Assembly: GCA_023974075.1 (NCBI GenBank) | Contig: CM043800.1 | Location: 13,124,788 to 13,188,787 of the forward strand | Direction: 5' to 3' | Source: Chaenocephalus aceratus | Lineage: Eukaryota; Chordata; Actinopteri; Perciformes; Channichthyidae | Length of the DNA: 64,000 nucleotides | Shown: piece by piece, positions 49,481 through 59,177 of the stretch | Position numbering within the stretch: the stretch's first letter is position 1 | Layout of the letters: each line of letters starts with the position of its first letter | Notes under the pieces: generated by a model | Seen by the model: only the letters and a program-made list of their open reading frames with translations | Database searches by the model: none | What the model was told of the DNA's origin: nothing | Made by a program: the position numbers and the translations under genes

Positions 49481-50539
49481 ATGGGCCTGACCCGTGAGTG
49501 GTACAATCTGAATACAGTGGGACTCCCTCAGAAGGTGATAAACACTATTCAGAGTGCGAGAGCTTCCTCCACCAGGTCTCTTTACGACTGTAAGTGGAGG
49601 GTGTTTGAGGAGTGGTGCCTTCAAGAAGGGCACATCTCTTTTCAATGTCCTGTCGGGGTGATTTTATCATTCCTACAGGACTTGATCGATAAACACAGAG
49701 CTTTTTCCACGATCAAGGTGTACCTGGCTGCTATTGCTGCATGCCATGTGGGCTTTGAGGGTTAGACGGCTAGCCAACATCCTTTGGTTTGCCGTTTTAT
49801 GAAGGGAGCGCGCAGGCTCCTCCCTGTCTCCAGGTCGCTGGTGCCCTTATGGGACCTGGCAGTGGTTTTAAATGGGCTCAGAATGACCCCATTTGAACCC
49901 CTGGAAGGAGCTGACATGAAACATCTGTCACTCAAGACAGTGCTGTTACTGGCCCTGGCATCCGCTAAACGGGTCAGTGATATCCATGCACTGTCTGTAC
50001 ATCCCTCATGCACTCAGTTCGCCCCAGGGCAAACGAGAGTGTTGTTGAAACCCAACCCTGCCTTTACACCAAAGGTGGTTGGTTCGTGTACCCCGATTGA
50101 CATTGAGGCATTTCCTCCGCAGCTGGTTTCCTCCGGGGAGCAGCAGCAGGATTTATTGTGTCCAGTCCGGGCTTTGCACACATATATGGACAGATCAAAA
50201 GAGCTTCGTCTTAATGACCAACTCTTCGTGTCCTGGGCTAAACCTCACAAGGGTAAGCCTGTTACTAAGCAACGACTATCCCACTGGATCGTGGAGGCGA
50301 TTGCTTTGGCCTATACGAGTCAGAATCTGCAAGCACCTTTGGGTCTGCGGGCTCACTCGACTCGGGGCCTGGCTACATCCTGGGCTTTGTTCAAGGGTGT
50401 TTCCATCCAGGATATCTGTGCGGCGGCAAGCTGGTCTTCGCCACTCACTTTTGTCCGCTTTTACAGACTGGACGTCTCCGCTCCAAGCGTGGCCCGAGCA
50501 GTGCTGGGCACCTTGTTGAGTCGGGACTCCACCTGTTAA
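49481..50539 (+). pseudogene. Copy B tyrosine recombinase, one premature stop
   Basis: From the ATG of MGLTREWYNLN at 49481 the frame gives about 352 codons to 50539, broken only by TAG at 49763-49765; copy C has AAG (Lys) there. Motifs: ARASSTRSLYDCKW near the N-terminus (core-binding region), ASAKRVSD (catalytic Arg), AHSTRG (HxxR), AASWSSP (Trp) and RFYRLDV (catalytic Tyr), the last four all after the stop. The remaining open part starts at 49766 and lacks the N-terminal DNA-binding region. Recombinases of this kind insert the circular DNA copy of DIRS elements. A single base change separates it from an open frame. Confidence 0.9.
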
Positions 50540-50599
50540 ATTCTGGTTGATCGGTGATCTTCGAGATAAGCTCGTCTGGCAATACGGGAGCTACAATAT

Positions 50600-50689
50600 C
50601 CCATAGTGAGACATCGAACGGAGTGTTATGAATGAGAACTATAGGTTACTTACGTAACCCCAGTACTCAGAGTAACATGAAGTGAGATG
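50600..50689. repeat. Copy B internal complementary region
   Basis: Reads CCCATAGTGAGACATCG at its start, the inverse of the 5' end, then GAATGAGAAC-TATAGG, where the two halves meet, then the inverse of the 3' end up to GTGAGATG. The sequence after it (about 100 bp present in A and C, between the ICR and the terminal repeat) has been deleted. Confidence 0.88.
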
Positions 50690-50808
50690 GGGGTGATTTC
50701 CCCTGACGTTGACGTTGACGTCAAGAATCACCGGCCAATCAGGATTGGCGTAATGAGATTGATGCTTCTGTTTGCTCCGCGATGAGGCGCATCCCATAGT
50801 GAGACATC
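50690..50808 (-). repeat. Copy B 3' inverted terminal repeat, truncated
   Basis: Inverted copy of the 5' repeat, but without its inner portion (the TATA-like box and the GACGCATGCGTC palindrome are gone). Contains one additional GACGTT unit, giving TTGACGTTGACGTC. Confidence 0.88.
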
Positions 50809-50879
50809 TCACTTCATGTTACTCTTAGAACTGGGGTTACGTAAGTAACCTATAGTTTTCACTGAAGTTATGAGAAAAC

Positions 50880-51260
50880 CGTGTTTCATAGCGAGCATTG
50901 TGTTGCCATGGCAACGGATTTGAAGAAATGTATCGTCTTCATGGCTGGACAGTTAGCACACGTGAAGTTTGAGCACTTTTTGACCATTTTCATAAGAGTT
51001 ATAGCAATATTGTGTTTTACGGTGAGGGATGCGTTGACATGGCAACAGCTTTTGAGGAAAACTCACTAATGGCACATAGAGATGTTGAGGGCTGGACCAT
51101 TAACTGTCATCTGAAGTGTGGTGGTGTTTTGACCATTCCGTTACGACAACATCGTGTTTTTTGGCGAGGGATGCGTTTCCATGGAAACAGCCGTACCTCA
51201 GTTTTGGCGTAGAGCTGTTGAGGCATGGACCGGTTATATACAAGCGAAGTTTGGGGGACG
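50880..51260 (+). repeat. Diverged tandem modules with X-box-like palindromes
   Basis: Three related stretches of about 135 bp, each with GTGTTTTnnGGNGAGGGATGCGT-type words followed by a 14-bp palindrome: GTTGCCATGGCAAC (50902-50915), GTTGACATGGCAAC (51033-51046) and GTTTCCATGGAAAC (51175-51188). The first matches the consensus X-box bound by RFX factors. A fourth, GTCGCCATGGCAAC, lies at 45134-45147, so the array was interrupted by copy B. Confidence 0.6.
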
Positions 51261-51659
51261 ATCGGACCATGTCAAGGAACTTGAGCATCTGAAGTGTACT
51301 TTTTGTGTCGGGTTAATAATGTGGCCTTTTTGGCAGATTAACTAAAGGTGTGCCGGCTGCTGTGGTGGGGAAAGATGAGGCTGAACTTACAATGGGGTTT
51401 AAAGAGCCTGTGACAGCCTCCCAACAACTGTTGTGCAATGAAATATTGGGCTACTAGTCATCTTGAACCGTCAGTTTAAAAAAGAAGGTGCGATACCGTT
51501 CCAATAAATATCAATAATTTCGAACATCGCGGGGAAATTCCTTCGACTCATTTTGAAGTTTTGGGGGAAGCCGGAAGTGACGTCAATGCGAGAGAGCCAA
51601 ACACGGACAAAGTGTGTTGTCATGCGTAGAAATGGTGAATTGCTGAGTTTAGGCACGTG

Positions 51660-52040
51660 AATAACGTTTTAATGAAGTTGACTGCAGTATATTCATATTT
51701 GTCAGTGCTTTCATGTCAATTCGGCGAACATAAACATAAATGATCGTGGTGAAGATGATGATTAAATTAGGATTAAAATCGGAGCTGCTGAATTTCCTCC
51801 CGTGGGATGTGATATAAAAACAAATCGATTATTTTTGTAGTTGTAAACTCAAGTGGATGAAACTACATTTATTAGTGCTTTCATGTCAATTCGGCGAACA
51901 TATGATACATTAAATGATCGTGAGGATGATGATTTAAAAATTGTTTGTTTGAGCCGGTCTGCATTTCCTGATGAGAAAACAAACTGATGCTTTTTGTAGT
52001 AGTACACCAACATGGATTAAACGTGTGTTTTTTTTACCAC
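51660..52040. repeat. 170-bp tandem duplication
   Basis: AGTGCTTTCATGTCAATTCG begins at 51704 and again at 51874; the surrounding sequence, including GATCGTG and GATGATGATT, recurs with the same spacing. A diverged third start is suggested at about 51985-52025. Confidence 0.75.
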
Positions 52041-52173
52041 AATGTTGGGGAAATTAATGGATAAAATGCACGGATTATTATTATTATTATTCCCACTCCG
52101 ATCGGGACACTAGGTCCAGCGTTTCCCCGCAGCGAGGCTCCCCCGTTGACAGTTTACGTGGGCTGGGCTGGGT

Positions 52174-52342
52174 GTAGTGGCGGACTGGCCATCCGGACGA
52201 ATCCCGATGGGCCGGTACCGAAGTGGGCCGGTCGGATAAGTCACTAGCACATCCCCCACTCCCCCGTTGACAACTTACTAGCGGTACCGAAGTGGGCCGG
52301 TCGAGAGTCCCGGGCTGATTTTTAGTCCCGGTCCACCACTGG
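52174..52342. mobile_element. Small hAT-like MITE (AGTGGCGGAC ends)
   Basis: Left end TAGTGGCGGACTGGCC and right end GGTCCACCACTGG, inverse complements with small differences, around GGGCCGGT repeats. The flanking 8-mers GCTGGGTG and GCTACATG agree at only part of their positions, so the target duplication is not clear. Confidence 0.4.
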
Positions 52343-53630
52343 CTACATGACCGTATGATCGCCCATATTGACGCACCTAATTCCTCAACTTCTAACAGAT
52401 ACAATATAAACCGATCCTTCAGCCTCATATGAGCTCTCAGACACGTTCAAAATTAAACTGTCATCGCTGTCTGAGCTTGCTGCTGTGTGCGCCATCGTGC
52501 GTTTACATGCAGATGCTGGGATCCTTAACGGTGAAGCTGGAGCGCTGTGCCCGCAATGATGTCACACATAATTTGGCGGGACTTGAAGAATACCCGAGAA
52601 GATGCAGAAAATGGTCAACATTGAAGGGCAGATTAATGGTTATCAAAGTACAAATATCCAAAATCAATTCAGTAACAGATTTTCAAGGGGACAATATTTA
52701 CTCAAATTGATGGGTTTGGATGATGAGGGAAACTCGTGTCACAGGCTCTTTAATGGAGACATGTTGAAAGTTTTTGTCATTTCATGCCCTCAAGAGGCAT
52801 TTTGTTTAATTATTTAGCTTACATATTTTTTTTTTTAAAGCTACGAGATGTTTTCCTACGTTCCTCATGAAAAATTATGTCTCAGGAATGTAAGGTTTAG
52901 GAATTATGGCAGGTTTAAAAGAAAATATGAAGGCAAAATTAAATCTGTCCTCCACTCTAGCTGTGACATCATGCACTCTAAAATCTGAAGAAGGCCTCTT
53001 TATCAAGGTCTGAACAATGTTTAATATCTCTAAAAGTATGAATCAGATTTAAAAGTTGTGTTACACGAATAATGTCAGAAAGATGTGTAACATTTTGAAG
53101 TTGGAATTAAGTTTTTGAGTGAAAGTATGAAGGAGCAGTTGAAGTTGCATGAAGATTGTTCAAGTCTGAAGAGTTTCTCCATTGACTTCCATGTTAAAAA
53201 TGTGATGAATTATGGGATGTATCTCTGGAATTATGAAAGTTATGAATAAGAAAACCGAGCCGAGCTGAACGTTTTGATGTTTGAACGGAGTTTCTGCGAT
53301 GTGGAATGTGGGAGAAGAAGAGGTGCAAAATAACCCGCCGGAATAATTAATAATTTTGTGCGTAGCATAACAGATAGTTGGAATGCTGTATCAGCATTCC
53401 CAGTAAAAAAACAGTACTAAATGTATTAACACATTTACAACACATTTACAGTAAATACGTAGGTATATACAATATATAACAATTGACATAGTGCAATTAG
53501 CAGTAGGGCCTACCAGTAATAAAATAACTGAATAAATAACTAAGCTGAGTAAAGTGACATGTGAAAAGTAAAATTACAGTGAAATGAAATGATAGTGTGT
53601 TCCTCACCACTGCTATCTGTTTCCTCTATC

Positions 53631-54393
53631 TAGGGATGCTCCGATCGATCGGTCACCGATCGATATCGGCCGATACTCACTCTTTACCGATCGATCGGTG
53701 CTCTCTAAACATGCCGATCGCGAGAGCCGATCGCATGACGTAAAATGCATGACACTTTTCTCTGTGTGCGGCAAAACAAGCTCGCCAAAATGGCTTCACC
53801 AGTCTGGCATTATTTTAAGGTGTCTGAAAAAGACAGTAAAATAGCGGAATGCAACGTGTGTGAAGCAGAAATCCTGCAGCTCCGCCCGCTGTGACGGACC
53901 GGTGAGCGGAGCAAAACACACAAGAGTTAGACCTAACACACTTAGCTATTTTATCTACCTCTGGAACAAGCTAAACTAGTTATAAATATATTTATTCTTC
54001 ACTGTCGGGTCACTCATTACTGGATCAGTGAGCTGCATGAGATACTGACTGGCTGTCAGGAGAGGGAGAGAGGGGGAGAGAGAGAGGGAGAGAGAGAGGA
54101 AAAGAGAGCGCTTCCGCTCATTTCTCCCGTGTTATTATTATCCAAAGTGAATGTTAACTTGAATAATGTACATCATTTGAATGTAATAATTAAGTTGATT
54201 GTTGTGTGTGGAAGCTCCAGTGAATGAGCCCCATTAACTGAGTTTAAACATCACTTTAAATGGAAGATTTAAAGTGATGTTTAAATCTTCCATTTAGGCC
54301 CCGCCCACTCGATCGGATCGGCGATCGGTATCGGCCGATACTGATTCCAGCGATCGGCGATCGGCCCCGAAATTGGCAATCGGAGCATCCCTA
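53631..54393 (+). mobile_element. hAT non-autonomous element with CCTCTATC duplication
   Basis: Inverted ends TAGGGATGCTCCGAT / ATCGGAGCATCCCTA, flanked by perfect 8-bp direct repeats CCTCTATC (53623-53630 and 54394-54401). Both subterminal regions are packed with CGATCGG words, possibly transposase-binding sites. It keeps only the start of a transposase (53790-53894), so it is a deletion derivative of a larger hAT. An AG-rich simple repeat sits at 54061-54100. Confidence 0.9.
53790..53894 (+). pseudogene. hAT transposase N-terminal remnant (BED finger start)
   Basis: An ATG opens MASPVWHYFKVSEKDSK, followed by IAECNVCEAEI and a stop at 53892-53894, 34 codons in all. W-x-x-Y/F-F followed by C-x2-C is the first half of a BED zinc finger, the DNA-binding domain at the N-terminus of hAT transposases; the His pair that would complete it is lost. 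The rest of the transposase is absent. Confidence 0.75.
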
Positions 54394-54769
54394 CCTCTAT
54401 CCTAGTGTCTTTTGGGTCTGATTCCTCACTACTGACGTCTGCCTCTCGGCCCTCTCTCCTTATTTCTTCTGCCTCAAGTCACCACTGCTATCTGGCTCCT
54501 CTGTCGTCTTGACTTGTGGTTCTGCAGGCTTAGTTCGACCTAGGAATTTCAACAATGCTCCTGTAAAATATATAGTTATAGTATTGTGTCAACATTAAAA
54601 TAACATAAATTGGACAGCAAAATGTGAAATTCCATTGACTGTAGGCTACATACACACAATTGTCAGCAGGGGCGATGACAACTAAAATGTGAACTAACTT
54701 GAATGCATTAGTCTACAACACATAGCCTAACTAATGTTAGCCTACATAGTTACTAACATCAGCAGACAT

Positions 54770-56089
54770 CAGAGATGGGGACTCGAGTCTGCGACTCGGA
54801 CTCGAGTCGCACTTAAGTCGCACACACAGAGACTTCAGACTTGACTTAGACTCGTGACCAAAAGACTTCAGACTCGACTTGGACTCGTGTGTTGGGACTC
54901 GTGAACAATCATTGTGTTTTCTATTTTTGGCGTATTAAAGGTGGGGTAGGTACATTTGAGAGAAACCGGCTCGAGATCGCTAGAATTTGAAATTACACAA
55001 CCGGAGATAATCTGCTAGAGGCTGCTACTTCCTTATAGAGCCCGCCTCCTCCAACACACACGAACACGCACATGACCAATGAGGGCACGAGATAAGTTTG
55101 TGCCCAGATGGAAGGCTGACAGGCAGGCAGGCCATCCAGTTATTTTAGCCGGGCTCATTACGCAGACGTGCGCGCCTCTGTTACTACCTCGTAGTAACAC
55201 AATAGCGACCGGCGGCACACCTGCAGCTGTACCGCTTGTAATTAGGTTCAACTACAAAAACTTCGAACAAAACGCTGGCGGCACCAACAAAAGGAGCGCA
55301 CACTGCAAAGTCTGCAATATCAAAATCAAGGATGCTGGCGCAACAACGTTGTATTTCATCAGGCACTTGAAAAGTCACCCGGAGAGGTCAGTCACATTAA
55401 CGCATATGGACGGTTAGCAAACATGTTTAGCTCAGCATCAGCTATGTAATGTTAGCTTAGCTTGCTACTAGCTTTGTAACTGCATATTTGAAAAGATGAG
55501 TGAATGTTTACTTGTCACACTTGTTTGAGTTGAGTGGCGTTGACATCCAACTCTTGACATGACATAAAAAAGGTCGGTAACATTAATCATTACGTTCCGC
55601 TGCCACCATCTACTGGCTAACGTTAAACGTAGAAAATACATGGTTACATACATAAATACATCTGTGGGTTTATAGGCAGGTTACAGGTTTATTGTTGACC
55701 ACGTAGCGTTAATGTTACAGGTTTATCAGGTTACCATGACACTGGCTTTGAGTGAGAGGATAGAGGAATATGTTTATTAATAGTAGACTTAAAAGATGTC
55801 ATTAGAGACCCAGTGTATAATAACACAGTAAATGCTTTGCATTTCTTAGATATAGCATGCAGTATTCTTAACAGACTGGATAGCAGCAGACAATATAAGG
55901 CTTATTACAACCAGAAGAGACATGAGACTTTTATTTTTTTAGAGACTTGAGACTTGACTTGGACTCGTGACCAAAGACTTGAGACTTGATCAAGTCTCAC
56001 CCCACAAAGACTTGAGACTTGACTTGACTCGTGACCAAAGACTTGAGACTTGACTTGGACTTGCAAAAAAAGACTTGTGAACATCTCTG
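54770..56089 (+). mobile_element. hAT element with GCAGACAT duplication
   Basis: Inverted ends CAGAGATG / CATCTCTG with perfect 8-bp direct repeats GCAGACAT at 54762-54769 and 56090-56097. Both ends are followed by short repeats of GACTTGAGACTTGACTTG-type words (54779-54905; 55927-56080). It carries part of a BED zinc-finger frame. Its right target duplication is only 5 bp from the edge of DIRS copy C. Confidence 0.9.
55079..55417 (+). CDS. BED zinc-finger fragment of a hAT transposase
   Basis: A 112-codon frame within the hAT element. The first 75 residues look non-descript, then FNYKNFEQNAGGTNKRSAHC, KVCNIKI and IRHLKSHPE give C-x2-C and H-x3-H spaced as in a BED finger, preceded by the aromatic residue typical of this domain. 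It ends at a stop soon after the finger. In an autonomous relative a splice donor or continued frame would lead into the catalytic and dimerisation domains, which are not seen here. The native start may be downstream of the ATG at 55079. Confidence 0.6.
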   Translation: MRARDKFVPRWKADRQAGHPVILAGLITQTCAPLLLPRSNTIATGGTPAAVPLVIRFNYKNFEQNAGGTNKRSAHCKVCNIKIKDAGATTLYFIRHLKSHPERSVTLTHMDG

Positions 56090-56151
56090 GCAGACATAGA
56101 CTAACTATAGGTTACTTACGTAACCCCAGTTCTCAGAGTAACATGAAGTGA

Positions 56152-56325
56152 GATGTCTCACTATGGGATGCGCCTCATCACGGAGCAAACAGAAGCATCA
56201 ATCTCATTACGCCAATCCTGATTGGCCGGTGATTCTTGACGTCAACGTCAGGGGAAATCACCCCCTATAAGTAGCCTGCGCCACGACGCATGCGTCATTC
56301 AAAATAAGCACCTCTTCTCGCTTCA
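56152..56325 (+). repeat. Copy C 3' inverted terminal repeat
   Basis: Inverted copy of the 5' repeat, with the ATAAG insertion near its inner end also seen in copy A. Carries a CRE and TATA-like box pointing into the element on the antisense strand. Confidence 0.92.
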
Positions 56326-56347
56326 CCATAGCAAGGAGGGCCGTCTG

Positions 56348-56443
56348 GTGAGACATCTCACTTCATGTTACTCTGAGTACTGGGGTTACGTAAGTAACCT
56401 ATAGTTCTCATTCATAACACTCCGTTCGATGTCTCACTATGGG
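56348..56443. repeat. Copy C internal complementary region
   Basis: Left half is the inverse of 56103-56161 (3' extreme); right half is the inverse of the 5' extreme near 61533-61573; they meet as CCTATA-GTT-CTCATTC. Intact and equivalent to the ICR of copy A. Confidence 0.9.
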
Positions 56444-56503
56444 ATATTGTAGCTCCCGTATTGCCAGACGAGCTTATCTCGAAGATCACCGATCAACCAG
56501 AAT

Positions 56504-57544
56504 TTAACAGGTGGAGTCCCGACTCAACAAGGTGCCCAGCACTGCTCGGGCCACGCTTGGAGCGGAGACGTCCAGTCTGTAAAAGCGGACAAAAGTGAGT
56601 GGCGAAGACCAGCTTGCCGCCGCACAGATATCCTGGATGGAAACACCCTTGAACAAAGCCCAGGATGTAGCCAGGCCCCGAGTCGAGTGAGCCCGCAGAC
56701 CCAAAGGTGCTTGCAGATTCTGACTCGTATAGGCCAAAGCAATCGCCTCCACGATCCAGTGGGATAGTCGTTGCTTAGTAACAGGCTTACCCTTGTGAGG
56801 TTTAGCCCAGGACACGAAGAGTTGGTCATTAAGACGAAGCTCTTTTGATCTGTCCATATATGTGTGCAAAGCCCGGACTGGACACAATAGATCCTGCTGC
56901 TGCTCCCCGGAGGAAACCAGCTGCGGAGGAAATGCCTCAATGTCAATCGGGGTACACGAACCAACCACCTTTGGTGTAAAGGCAGGGTTGGGTTTCAACA
57001 ACACTCTCGTTTGCCCTGGGGCGAACTGAGTGCATGAGGGATGTACAGACAGTGCATGGATATCACTGACCCGTTTAGCGGATGCCAGGGCCAGTAACAG
57101 CACTGTCTTGAGTGACAGATGTTTCATGTCAGCTCCTTCCAGGGGTTCAAATGGGGTCATTTTGAGCCCATTTAAAACCACTGCCAGGTCCCATAAGGGC
57201 ACCAGCGACCTGGAGACAGGGAGGAGCCTGCGCGCTCCCTTCATAAAACGGCAAACCAAAGGATGTTGGCTAGCCGTCTTACCCTCAAAGCCCACATGGC
57301 ATGCAGCAATAGCAGCCAGGTACACCTTGATCGTGGAAAAAGCTCTGTGTTTATCGATCAAGTCCTGTAGGAATGATAAAATCACCCCGACAGGACATTG
57401 AAAAGAGATGTGCCCTTCTTGAAGGCACCACTCCTCAAACACCCTCCACTTACAGTCGTAAAGAGACCTGGTGGAGGAAGCTCTCGCACTCTGAATAGTG
57501 TTATCACCTTCTGAGGGAGTCCCACTGTATTCAGATTGTACCAC
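56504..57544 (-). CDS. Copy C tyrosine recombinase, nearly intact
   Basis: 346 open codons ending at 56504. From residue 15 on it is YR: ASSTRSLYDCKW and TIKVYLAAIAACH form the N-terminal core-binding region; the catalytic set is R158 (SAKRVS), H286 and R289 (AHSTRG), W312 and Y322 (RFYRLD). The protein would cut and rejoin DNA through a tyrosine intermediate to insert the circular element copy at GTT. The first 14 codons are out of frame: one A present in copy B (GATAAAC versus GATAAC) is absent at about 57500, and the first codon of the open frame is GTG, so the native start (ATG at 57561-57563 region in the other frame) is disconnected. Activity would need an alternative start or frameshifting. 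Confidence 0.85.
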   Translation of the reverse strand: MVQSEYSGTPSEGDNTIQSARASSTRSLYDCKWRVFEEWCLQEGHISFQCPVGVILSFLQDLIDKHRAFSTIKVYLAAIAACHVGFEGKTASQHPLVCRFMKGARRLLPVSRSLVPLWDLAVVLNGLKMTPFEPLEGADMKHLSLKTVLLLALASAKRVSDIHALSVHPSCTQFAPGQTRVLLKPNPAFTPKVVGSCTPIDIEAFPPQLVSSGEQQQDLLCPVRALHTYMDRSKELRLNDQLFVSWAKPHKGKPVTKQRLSHWIVEAIALAYTSQNLQAPLGLRAHSTRGLATSWALFKGVSIQDICAAASWSSPLTFVRFYRLDVSAPSVARAVLGTLLSRDSTC

Positions 57545-57654
57545 TCACGGGTCAGGCCCATAGTGCCCCGTGCTCTGGGCGTGGGTGAAGGATCACCCTC
57601 CCCGCCTGAGACGATCTGTCCCTGCGTGGTGGGGGCCGCCACGGCTGCCCGCAC

Positions 57655-58660
57655 AACAGCTGATATATCACCCGCCAGCCCGTATGTTGCGGGCTAGGGT
57701 GGAAACATCAAAGTACGTGTGTGGCGTTGCTCTTTCACTCTGGCCGGAGTTAAGGGGAACAGAACCAGGGGTGGGAACGTGTACAGAGGACCCGGAGGTC
57801 AATCGTGTACGAGAACGTCCCCGCCTAACGGTGCGTTTAAATCGTGCATTAAAGAGAACAGCTTCATTGCTTCCCCTTGCGAACAGATTTAACGCGGCTC
57901 CGCCGTAACGCACCCACAGCGGACTCTCGATCCTTGGATGAGGAGTCCAGTCTGCATAGAGTGGTGCACCTTTTGACAGTAATTCTGTCCCTAGGTGCAT
58001 AACACCCGGTACTCGTGTCGTTCTCAGAGAGAGGAGACGTCTGCCGCTCTAAGGGATCAGTTGTGTGCCAGTGGTGACTGGAGACAACGTAACCTTCCCT
58101 AGCGGTTCATCCACGATATCGTGTTGTCTATCCTCACAGGGGACATGAAGTCCTCTGAGAGAAGGCAGGAAGCATTTTGGGTGGGGAACACCGCTAAAAG
58201 CTCCGGGTAATTTACGCGTGCCCGCTGGAAGTCTCTGTTCTAGAGACCTCTCACCGGGCGACCTTCGTAAGTCCCCTGTCAGCCCGTCTGACCTGCGTCC
58301 GTGGTGACCACCTTCCGTGAAAGGACTGCACCCGTAGGCGCGTCCCGCACTGGAAAAGTCGGGTGTAGTGCCACTACGCATTTCATAATCACCAAAACTC
58401 TCCGTAAGCCGTGGCGTTCGGGGTTTAGTTTTATTATGAGGCCCATGTTGAGCGGGTGCTTTACGAGGACATTCTCCTCCGTAATCTGACTCCGCTCGGT
58501 GGCTTTATAGATAAAACCCTTCTTTCTGGGAGAGAGAGAACCTTTCTCTCCAGAATGTGGGTTGACTCTCTCTGGGTTTGTGAAAACAGATACATTATAA
58601 CTGTTTTGAGAAGCCCAGGCAGACATCGTGAGTATCTCCTGCTGTATGCTCTTTAGAGCC
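57655..58660 (-). pseudogene. Copy C RT/RNase H/MT remnant with two deletions
   Basis: Same deletion junctions as copy B (about 58487 and 58435), so the YLDD motif and surrounding RT core are missing. The RNase H block keeps VVTTDAGQTG before a stop; a further small deletion of about 13 bases relative to copy B is visible near 57868 within the methyltransferase-like segment. Open frames here on the plus strand are shadows. Confidence 0.85.
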
Positions 58661-58678
58661 AGCTGAGATGTCATTCTT

Positions 58679-59030
58679 ATGGCTCCGACCGGCACTGCGC
58701 ATGTGCGTGGCGGAGGTGCCTTTTTAGCTCCAGCCGGCACTGCGCATGTGTGTGCCGGTGGTGCCCTCACGGCTCCAGTCGGCACTGCGCCTGCGCGTGC
58801 CGGTGGTGGTGCCCTTAAAGCCCTGGCCGGCACTGCGCATGTGTGTGGCGGTGGCTTCACGGACCCGTCAATAATCCGTCCTTTGAGAGATGCCGTAGCT
58901 GTTCTTGAAAAGGGAAGGATTGACGGGCCGTTCTTTACAGCTCTAGCCGGCACTGCGTACGCACGTGGCGGTAGTGCCCTTAAAGCCCCAACCGGCACTG
59001 CGCATGCGCGTGGCGGTGGTGCCTTCACAG
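58679..59030 (-). repeat. Copy C 45-bp coding repeat array
   Basis: About six units with GCCGGCACTGCGCATGTG and GTGGCGG words at a period near 45 bp (for example 58691, 58736, 58781), encoding PPPRACAVPxGAV-like repeats on the minus strand. Several units contain GCGCATGCGC or close variants. Longer than the equivalent in copy A. Confidence 0.85.
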
Positions 59031-59177
59031 ACCCGTTTATTATCCGCCTTTTGAGAGAGGCCGTAGCTGCTCTCAAAAGGGGACTTATGGTTAACGGACT
59101 GTTTATTGTCTTTCTTTTCATTTTTTTAGGCTGCGCCCTTGGCCGGAGCCTGGATGCGTCAGCGGAAAATGGTTTAT

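Larger units (their letters stand above)
45290..50857 (+). mobile_element. DIRS-type YR retrotransposon, copy B
   Basis: A 5.57-kb element in plus orientation. Borders carry GTT (45290-45292 and 50855-50857) without a target duplication; the empty site would read CCAGT-GTT-TTCACT. Relative to copy A it lacks about 406 bp and 248 bp of RT/RNase H, deletions it shares with copy C. Particular to B are a tandem duplication in gag (46583-47661), a 1-base deletion in gag, a truncated 3' repeat and a premature stop in YR. With copy C it forms a 5.5-kb inverted pair. Confidence 0.93.
50858..53630. other. Repeat-rich non-coding DNA between B and the hAT cluster
   Basis: No gene. Contains the X-box-like module array (50880-51260), a 170-bp tandem duplication (51660-52040), a short hAT-like piece (52174-52342) and, at 53380-53403, an 8-bp hairpin (GGAATGCT-GTATC-AGCATTCC) that could be the end of an older element. 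Confidence 0.5.

Noticed and set aside
48206..49765. A 519-codon open frame in DIRS copy B that could be taken for one large protein
   Set aside because: It is in frame with the 45-bp repeat peptides and with the recombinase N-terminus, but between them it crosses the RNase H/methyltransferase block in the wrong frame because of two deletions. It is a by-product, not a fusion gene.
45290..50857. Reading the inverted ends of copies A-C as LTRs or as those of a DNA transposon
   Set aside because: The terminal repeats are inverted and split, there is an ICR, no target duplication, and the coding order is gag-RT-RNase H-MT-YR; together these fit DIRS and no LTR or cut-and-paste class.
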